Made by a program: the position numbers and the translations under genes. From UBA11996 sp964394975 (lineage in GTDB: Bacteria; Chloroflexota; Dehalococcoidia; Lucifugimonadales; UBA826): DNA of 11,871 nucleotides. This document shows, piece by piece, positions 7,237 to 11,871 of the stretch. Where the stretch lies: NCBI GenBank assembly GCA_964394975.1, contig CAYMZR010000065.1:1-11871 (forward strand), given 5' to 3'. How positions within the stretch are numbered: position 1 is the stretch's first letter; each line of letters begins with the position of its first letter. The notes beneath the pieces were generated by a model. It did not search any database and was not told the DNA's origin. It saw nothing but the letters and a program-made list of their open reading frames with translations.

Positions 7237-7551
7237 TTGAAACAAACTATTGACCGTGCTTGTACGAGTGAAATGATGGTAGCACGCCGTCCAGGCGGCG
7301 AATTGGCACATGCTCCAGGCAAAAGTATCAATCCACAGAAATGGTTTGACGAGTGTAAGGATAGAAAGCAATCAGAAGCCTCACTTGGCTCTGATGTTGC
7401 TTCGGAATCTGAAAAGGCGTTAGCAGCTGCGGAACAGGAAATAGAGATAGTAAAAGCTGGTGCTGAGGAGGTATTTGAGGAAAGGGTAGCTTCGCTTGAA
7501 GAAAAAGTAGCTGAACTTACACAACTACTTGAAGCTTTACAGACACAATAA
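7237..7551 (+). CDS. Hypothetical small protein with C-terminal coiled coil (5' end uncertain)
   Basis: From the TTG at 7237 the frame gives 104 residues that I do not recognise. The first half is basic and polar with the segment 'ARRPGGELAHAPGKSINPQKWFDE' as its core (residues 16-39). Residues about 58-104 are Ala/Glu/Leu-rich with heptad-like spacing, ending EKVAELTQLLEALQTQ, and should form a coiled coil for oligomerisation. There is no signal peptide or membrane helix. The TTG has a GAGG only 2 nt before it, too close to be a good ribosome binding site. The same frame stays open upstream to a stop at 7141-7143 and reads like protein (GCGTAVGRATGVESSVIEE), but contains no ATG, GTG, TTG or CTG there, so the true start may be an ATA/ATT codon or may have been lost. 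It follows the dehydrogenase gene and ends before a clear hairpin. Function unknown. Confidence 0.6.
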   Translation: MKQTIDRACTSEMMVARRPGGELAHAPGKSINPQKWFDECKDRKQSEASLGSDVASESEKALAAAEQEIEIVKAGAEEVFEERVASLEEKVAELTQLLEALQTQ

Positions 7552-7558
7552 ATATGAA

Positions 7559-7583
7559 GGGTAGCGTCTTTAAGGCGCTACCC
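7559..7583. terminator. Bidirectional-type terminator hairpin between convergent genes
   Basis: GGGTAGCG (7559-7566) pairs perfectly with CGCTACCC (7576-7583). Two further pairs (T-G, C-G) close a TTTAA loop, giving a 10-bp stem. It lies 8 nt after the small coiled-coil gene and 57 nt beyond the end of the convergent transporter gene, where a shared terminator is expected. T-tracts on both sides are poor, so Rho or another factor might assist. Confidence 0.65.
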
Positions 7584-7640
7584 ACTATTAATCTGTGTTT
7601 ATGATTAGTTTGGAAGGGATTAAATACAGTGGTTAGAAGG

Positions 7641-8546
7641 TTATAGCAGCGAAACCCCTGCAACCCCCAACACTGTTAAGAAAGTTCCTGTGGCTCTAAC
7701 AGTTAGAACTTTCCCGTTTAATGGTTCATTTAATAGTTTTAACATTGGTAGGCTGAGGATAAGGCCTATACCAAAGACAAAGATAGGCCTGCTGGCCATA
7801 ACCGTCGATACCATGTAAATCTCTCCTGCATATATAGCCAGGAAGAAAAACAAGATTGCGAAGAAAACTAGAAATCCTTCAGTAAACCCGATCAGTACTA
7901 AGGTTTTCGGTTTCCGGAAAATGGATACAACCCCATTTAAGACTCCTGGTAGCAATATTAAGGAAAAACATGTAAGCCCTCCAGACACTCCTCGAATCAT
8001 ATACTGTGTCCACATATCGACATCATCTGCAATTATTTTAGCTAGGAATTGACTAATCCCAAAAAGAGTGCTGGCAAAAAATAGAAGTAGCATCGCCTTA
8101 ATATCAGCTCTGGATAGGTTCCCTCCTCCCGAAGGGGAAAGCGATACTAAAGTTGCTCCAAACACCGTTATTAATATACAGACCAGGGAATAAATGGTGA
8201 CAGCTTCCCCTAGGAAAAAAAACGCCATTATCGCTACGAAAACCGGGTATGTGGATACCACAGGCGCGACTCTTGAAACATCCTGGGATTCCATTATTTG
8301 AAACATGATCACAAGGTATATTCCTGAGGATATTCCGGAAAAAATCACGATGATCAGGGTAGATAAGTTCATCCCGGCAAACACGGACATGGGAATGGCT
8401 ATGAACCCAAGGCAGATTTGTGCTACCCCAACAGTGACTATGAATACCTTAGCGTTATCAACATGCTTTGATATCAGTAATTTGTCTAGTACTGAAACAA
8501 GTGCAAAGGTAAAGGCACTCGCCAATGAAAACCACATCCATTCCAT
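7641..8546 (-). CDS. EamA/DMT-family transporter
   Basis: A 301-residue, almost wholly hydrophobic protein with ten predicted membrane helices (about 2-22, 33-54, 62-83, 95-113, 117-136, 149-170, 181-204, 215-238, 245-267, 281-301) in the two-fold repeat of the drug/metabolite transporter superfamily. Each half ends in the EamA pattern: 'VAPVVSTYPVFVAIMAFFFLGE' with Glu114 in the first half, and 'ASRPIFVFGIGLIL...NEP' with Glu274 in the second. Family members export or import small metabolites across the inner membrane; the substrate cannot be read from sequence. The ATG is preceded by AAGGA at an unusually long 13 nt (8560-8564). The two-domain EthD-like gene ends 50 nt upstream on the same strand and the oxidase lies before that, so it is probably the last gene of a three-gene operon and may move that pathway's substrate or product. 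Confidence 0.9.
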   Translation of the reverse strand: MEWMWFSLASAFTFALVSVLDKLLISKHVDNAKVFIVTVGVAQICLGFIAIPMSVFAGMNLSTLIIVIFSGISSGIYLVIMFQIMESQDVSRVAPVVSTYPVFVAIMAFFFLGEAVTIYSLVCILITVFGATLVSLSPSGGGNLSRADIKAMLLLFFASTLFGISQFLAKIIADDVDMWTQYMIRGVSGGLTCFSLILLPGVLNGVVSIFRKPKTLVLIGFTEGFLVFFAILFFFLAIYAGEIYMVSTVMASRPIFVFGIGLILSLPMLKLLNEPLNGKVLTVRATGTFLTVLGVAGVSLL

Positions 8547-8596
8547 TGGATTAATGGTGTCCTTGGAATTTAGTTGTGTATCCTAAATGTTTATAT

Positions 8597-9262
8597 CTAA
8601 AGTTCAAAGGTTTTGACCCAAATACCAGGGGAATCTGACTCATGCTGCATTTCTTCTCGCATCCTTTCGTTGTCAGGGTGGGCTGTTTGTTGTTTTTGCC
8701 ACTCCTCAGTCTGCGAAGCATTGGCCGAATCTAATTCATAAAATGTCATGTATTTGGGTGAACCCTCTACCACTTGATAGCGGCGTCCTCGGATTACACC
8801 ATTAACCGTTTCGTAATTCGGGACGTAAATTTTGTTGTACCAATTGTTCCATTCATTTTCTGTGTTGCTAGGAATATTCATCCGCCCAACTTGTAAAGCT
8901 GGTGCCATAGGGCTTGAAGCTATTTCCTCTGTCAGCTCTGTTGGGAATATCATTTCGTACACGTTTCTGATGTATTTGGTTCCTATAACGTCCGGTGACA
9001 TTCGTTTTGACCATTCGGTTGGATTACTTTTCAGCGCAGCATATTCTGGGGATTGCATAACAGAAGAGTGTTCTAATTCATATACCGCTAAATGTTTCGG
9101 GCCACTTTTCACAGCTTCGTAGCGAGCCGCACTCAAAACCCCGGGAACTGACAATCTTTCTGATATGTGCTCCTTGTTATACCACTCATTGAATTCTTCT
9201 TCGTACTCTTCGGGCACTTCACTCCAGACAGCGAGCATCCCGGTTCCTTTTAATTTGGCCAT
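8597..9262 (-). CDS. Two-domain EthD-like (dimeric alpha-beta barrel) protein
   Basis: I start this 221-residue protein at the ATG ending at 9262, because GAGGT lies 4 nt upstream. The longest frame adds 54 residues of basic, low-quality sequence that overlap the end of the upstream oxidase gene. The protein is two similar ferredoxin-like domains in tandem, residues about 8-105 and 121-220. Each has a strand, a helix with an (E)(F/W)NxWYNK core (23-30 and 137-144), a V-x-G-V turn, an RY strand (47-48 and 161-162) and a P-K-x-x-x-x-YEL strand. This matches EthD-like and related stress-responsive small barrels, which normally form the barrel by dimerisation; here one chain may do so. Family roles include small accessory enzymes of oxidative catabolism. 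It lies 49 nt after the FAD oxidase and 50 nt before the EamA gene. No signal peptide. Specific function unknown. Confidence 0.85.
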   Translation of the reverse strand: MAKLKGTGMLAVWSEVPEEYEEEFNEWYNKEHISERLSVPGVLSAARYEAVKSGPKHLAVYELEHSSVMQSPEYAALKSNPTEWSKRMSPDVIGTKYIRNVYEMIFPTELTEEIASSPMAPALQVGRMNIPSNTENEWNNWYNKIYVPNYETVNGVIRGRRYQVVEGSPKYMTFYELDSANASQTEEWQKQQTAHPDNERMREEMQHESDSPGIWVKTFEL

Positions 9263-9266
9263 GGTT

Positions 9267-9273
9267 ACCTCAA
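9267..9273 (-). promoter_or_regulatory. Ribosome binding site deciding the start of the two-domain EthD-like gene
   Basis: On the - strand TTGAGGT precedes the ATG at 9262 by 4 nt after the T (5 nt from the GAGG core). The longer alternative start at 9424 lies inside the oxidase gene. Confidence 0.7.
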
Positions 9274-9311
9274 TTCGTATACGGTTGGTCCGGGCAATAT
9301 AACATACGGGT

Positions 9312-10700
9312 TTAGGAAAATAATTTTTTATAATGTTGGTGCCAGTCACTGGTGAAGACATTTTGCGGGTCCCACCTATCCTTGGCTTGGAGAAAATCTT
9401 CAAACTCTGGGTACCCAGTTTCAACTTGTTCTTTTGATGCCCATCTGTGATAGGTGAGATAAAAATTGCCGTTGTTTGATAAGGCTTGGTCGATAAGGGC
9501 CTGAAATTGTTTTTTGGCCTTGATCAGCCCTTCTTTATTATGTTCAATTAGAAGGTTGAAAATGATACATACATAATCCTTTTTGGCCCATCTCAAAAAA
9601 GATTCTGATTCTTTCTCAATTAATCTCACTGTGCCGTAAATAAGGTTTGCATCGTTGGATGAAAGAACTTTTTTTACGGATCGCATGAACTGTACAAAAT
9701 TGCCTTTAGGGACATATAACTCAGTTATCATCAGAGTTTTATATACATCCCAGCCAAGAAACTTATTTAGGATGTCTCCAGCGTCTGGTAAATATGGACT
9801 AAACTGATGTTCATCAGACCAATAATGCTGTCCATTGGTTTGAAGATAATGGGCAAGGTACTCTGTATAAGCCTTGCTTTTATCAGTGTGGGCGAGAAGA
9901 TATAGATTGTTCCAATCATCAGTCGATAACCCAACACCTTCCTTAGCTGGGATATCGGCATTTTCTGTTAGTGAATACACCGATACAATTCCCTTGGATA
10001 AGAAGTCACTAGAACTTTCGTCCGTCATGTATTGGAAATCTCCAAACTCTGCGCCTTCAGTTATTTTGCTTTCTAGGAAAGGAAGGACTTCCTCAATGGA
10101 AATTTCTGCAACTTCTCTTACAAGGCGCTGTTTTTCAATTAGCTTTAATTGAATTGAATCAATAAATCCAAATAATCCGTAACCGCCTATAGCGAGACTG
10201 AATAAATCAGAATTATTGTTTCTGTCACAATGGATATGCTGACCGTCAGGGGTAGTGATATCAAACGAAATCACGTCATCCACGATTGGTTTTCTACCTA
10301 GAACTCTCCCGTGGATGTTTGAAGAAATAGCTCCTCCTAAAGATAGTTCATCTGCCCCGGTTTGTTTTTGTATGATTGAGAGAGGTGTTTTTTCGGATTC
10401 CTGGATAGTAGCAAGACACTCAGTTAGCATTGGCCAGGTGACCCCGGATCCCACCTGTACGTTTTTAGAAATAGGATTTAAGTTTTGTATTTTCTGAAAG
10501 TATTCGTTACTTATTACCATTCCATCTGTAATAAATTGCTGACCTCCCATTGAGTGGAGTTTTCCAGATGGGCATATTTTGTTTCCATTTTTTGATTGGC
10601 TACTGATTAGCTGGACTAATTCCTCAATTGAATCCGGTTTTTCGTAGACTGCGATATTAGTTTTATTTATTTTGGATTGGACATCATTCAATATCATCAA
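9312..10700 (-). CDS. FAD-binding oxidase/dehydrogenase (VAO/PCMH-type)
   Basis: A 462-residue flavoenzyme of the vanillyl-alcohol-oxidase superfamily (GlcD / aldonolactone-oxidase-like). The N-terminal PCMH FAD domain spans about 18-190: 'KPDSIEELVQLI', CPSGKLHSMGGQQF (43-56) with His49 where some relatives attach FAD covalently, VGSGVTWPML (83-92), TGADELSLGGAISSNIHGR (114-132) binding the FAD pyrophosphate, and DLFSLAIGGYGLFG (165-178). A substrate-capping domain follows, and the C-terminus has the YPEFEDFL...DP..VF pattern of the aldonolactone-oxidase/BBE-like end. Family members oxidise hydroxyl groups of sugars, lactones, sterols or alcohols; the substrate is not evident. No signal peptide or membrane helix, so probably cytoplasmic. 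The start is TTG (10700) with ATG directly after; AAGAGGA lies about 9 nt before the TTG. It is probably the first gene of an operon with the EthD-like and EamA genes. Confidence 0.9.
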   Translation of the reverse strand: MMILNDVQSKINKTNIAVYEKPDSIEELVQLISSQSKNGNKICPSGKLHSMGGQQFITDGMVISNEYFQKIQNLNPISKNVQVGSGVTWPMLTECLATIQESEKTPLSIIQKQTGADELSLGGAISSNIHGRVLGRKPIVDDVISFDITTPDGQHIHCDRNNNSDLFSLAIGGYGLFGFIDSIQLKLIEKQRLVREVAEISIEEVLPFLESKITEGAEFGDFQYMTDESSSDFLSKGIVSVYSLTENADIPAKEGVGLSTDDWNNLYLLAHTDKSKAYTEYLAHYLQTNGQHYWSDEHQFSPYLPDAGDILNKFLGWDVYKTLMITELYVPKGNFVQFMRSVKKVLSSNDANLIYGTVRLIEKESESFLRWAKKDYVCIIFNLLIEHNKEGLIKAKKQFQALIDQALSNNGNFYLTYHRWASKEQVETGYPEFEDFLQAKDRWDPQNVFTSDWHQHYKKLFS

Positions 10701-10758
10701 TTATCTTGGTCCTCTTAATAATTTGTATCACTCTTATCTATTCGGACATAACATTAAA

Positions 10759-10786
10759 CTACCGTCTTGTGGATCAAGTTCGGTAG
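10759..10786 (-). terminator. Hairpin between the alpha/beta hydrolase and oxidase genes
   Basis: Arms CTACCG (10759-10764) and CGGTAG (10781-10786) enclose a second paired segment CTTG (10766-10769) / CAAG (10775-10778) with a TGGAT loop (+ strand reading). On the - strand it lies about 40 nt beyond the hydrolase stop and is followed by TTTAATGTTAT, a poor T-tract. It probably ends the hydrolase transcript. It could instead lie in the leader or operator region of the oxidase operon. The rest of this 125-nt gap shows only a weak extended -10-like TGATACAAA on the - strand. Confidence 0.45.
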
Positions 10787-10825
10787 GATGACGGCTCAAA
10801 CGTAAGTAACATAAGGAACTTCAAA

Positions 10826-11871
10826 TTAATTGTTAATGTTTTGCGATATGAACGTACCGATCGAGGATTCAACAATTTCTTTATCTGTGTTCCAAGCAGC
10901 AGCATGTAGTGCATTTTCGAGACGAAGATAGGTGACTATGTCCGGTCTTTGAGTGGCCAATTGATCGCTCAAGGCTACAGGAACTGTCTCATCGGCTTGA
11001 CTGTGAATCAACAGCATCGGGGTAGACAACTCCGCAGCTCTTTCCAAATAGTTCAAGTCTTCCCAGTTTAAACCGACCATACGCGACACCAGTTTTTTTA
11101 CAGGATATTCAGCACCACGTGGCAATAAAGGGATTTCCCCCGCTTTCTTTTCGATAATTTTATTAAGATCCAAGGCAGGAGATTCTAGTATTGCTCCACT
11201 TATAAGTGATGCTGTTGTGGACTCCAGCAAATATTTTATTAGTATGGCGCCTCCCATACTATGTCCCATCAAAAATATTTTCTCGGCGGCATTTTGGTTA
11301 CAGAATTTGACGGCGCTCTCTAAATCGGGCCACTCTGTTAAACCAAACATATGGTATCCACCTTTATCTATAGGTGCGTTTTCATCATTTCTATAATCCG
11401 ATAGCAGGACGTTCAATCCATATTTTCGGAAAATTGGTACGAATCTCATGGTTTCAGTTCTATAGGATCTGTGTCCATGAATTCCAATAATCCAATGGTC
11501 TGTATCTTCAGGAATATGCCATCCAGTAATAGTTCCAAGTTCTGATTCAAATGAAACATCATGGTAATTGAGATCAAGATTGGTTTTGGGGTTTTCTTCA
11601 TGAACAAATAAACTTGCCCTGACCAAAGCTCCTTTTTCTAAGGAACCATTTTGGGAAATTATTTGCCTTGTAATGATGCCTTCTTCCATGGTGTGTGGTC
11701 CGGCTAGCACTAGCGAGGCAGTTCGACTGATAAGTCCTATATTGTCCAGTAGCCCGAAGGTAATATCTTTTCCGCGAGCTCGGAAAGATACCTTTTCTTC
11801 ATCGATTGAAATTACTGAAGAAAAGTATTCAAGTTTTTGCCAAAATATTTTGAACCCTTGTCTTCTTGTTT
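10826..11871 (-). CDS. Alpha/beta hydrolase (serine esterase/lipase-like), 5' end outside window
   Basis: The frame is open to the right edge: 53 codons without a stop lie upstream of the GTG at 11710, ending at 11869, and read like protein ('EEKVSFRARGKDITFGLLDN'). The GTG is therefore probably internal, and 347 residues are visible. The fold and triad are clear. Counting from that GTG, the oxyanion segment is IHGHRSY (77-83), the nucleophile elbow is GHSMGG (149-154, Ser151), the acid is Asp240 in SQADETVP, and the base is His269 in NALHAAAW. A 'LLSDYRN' strand (102-108) gives the usual Asp-Tyr-Arg after strand 4. It resembles S33/hydrolase_4-type enzymes (lysophospholipase, esterase or peptidase families), with a longer N-terminal region than usual. 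The N-terminus, which could hold a membrane anchor, is not visible. A hairpin at 10759-10786 probably separates it from the oxidase operon. Substrate unknown. Confidence 0.85.
   Translation of the reverse strand, partial: TRRQGFKIFWQKLEYFSSVISIDEEKVSFRARGKDITFGLLDNIGLISRTASLVLAGPHTMEEGIITRQIISQNGSLEKGALVRASLFVHEENPKTNLDLNYHDVSFESELGTITGWHIPEDTDHWIIGIHGHRSYRTETMRFVPIFRKYGLNVLLSDYRNDENAPIDKGGYHMFGLTEWPDLESAVKFCNQNAAEKIFLMGHSMGGAILIKYLLESTTASLISGAILESPALDLNKIIEKKAGEIPLLPRGAEYPVKKLVSRMVGLNWEDLNYLERAAELSTPMLLIHSQADETVPVALSDQLATQRPDIVTYLRLENALHAAAWNTDKEIVESSIGTFISQNINN

Noticed and set aside
7107..7331. 74-residue - strand frame opposite the small coiled-coil gene
   Set aside because: No ribosome binding site and no recognisable domain. 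The + strand frame has a convincing coiled-coil pattern and is followed by a terminator.
9263..9424. 54-residue N-terminal extension of the EthD-like protein
   Set aside because: It overlaps the end of the oxidase gene, is basic and unlike the family, and the ATG at 9262 has a clear Shine-Dalgarno.
9874..10152. 92-residue + strand frame opposite the oxidase gene
   Set aside because: Antisense shadow of a well-supported gene; no ribosome binding site and no domain.
1..11871. CRISPR arrays, insertion sequences, phage genes or attachment sites
   Set aside because: No regularly spaced repeats, transposase or integrase motifs, or direct repeats beside the tRNA were seen; the tRNA 3' end is not duplicated in the window.

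Overview
The window comes from an AT-rich bacterial chromosome (roughly 40% GC by eye) with ordinary housekeeping and catabolic genes. I see no phage, transposon, plasmid or CRISPR signature. A predicted F420-dependent PPOX-fold protein, a glutaryl-CoA-dehydrogenase-type acyl-CoA dehydrogenase, an FAD-linked oxidase of the VAO class, an EthD-like small-barrel protein and several single-gene transporters together suggest a free-living heterotroph that degrades organic acids. A marine Chloroflexota lineage such as SAR202 or a relative is my best guess. That placement is inference from gene content only and could be wrong.

Left part (1-5810): the C-terminal end of an amidohydrolase runs in from the left edge on the + strand and meets, tail to tail, a small F420/PPOX-type gene on the - strand. 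That gene lies 6 nt downstream of the translational GTPase gene typA, and the two probably share a transcript. Upstream of typA on the same strand is a tRNA-Thr(CGU). Diverging from the tRNA is a glycerophosphodiester phosphodiesterase gene with a TTG start and a perfect Shine-Dalgarno. It ends 2 nt from the end of a convergent UMF1/Atg22-type MFS transporter gene, whose product carries an unusual extracytoplasmic insertion of about 115 residues.

Middle (5811-7640): a 106-nt divergent intergenic region with a 6-bp inverted repeat separates the transporter from a glutaryl-CoA dehydrogenase gene. Next comes a small, unrecognised gene with a coiled-coil C-terminus. Its frame reads on about 31 codons upstream of the only conventional start, so its 5' end is uncertain. 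A strong hairpin separates it from the convergent gene to its right.

Right part (7641-11871): all genes are on the - strand. In transcription order they are an alpha/beta hydrolase (cut by the right edge), an FAD-binding oxidase, a protein made of two tandem EthD-like ferredoxin-fold domains, and an EamA/DMT transporter. The last three have gaps of about 50 nt and look like one operon. An oxidase, a dimeric alpha-beta-barrel partner and a transporter make a plausible small catabolic cassette for an unknown substrate, and this is the most interesting combination in the window. A hairpin between the hydrolase and the oxidase probably separates the two transcription units.
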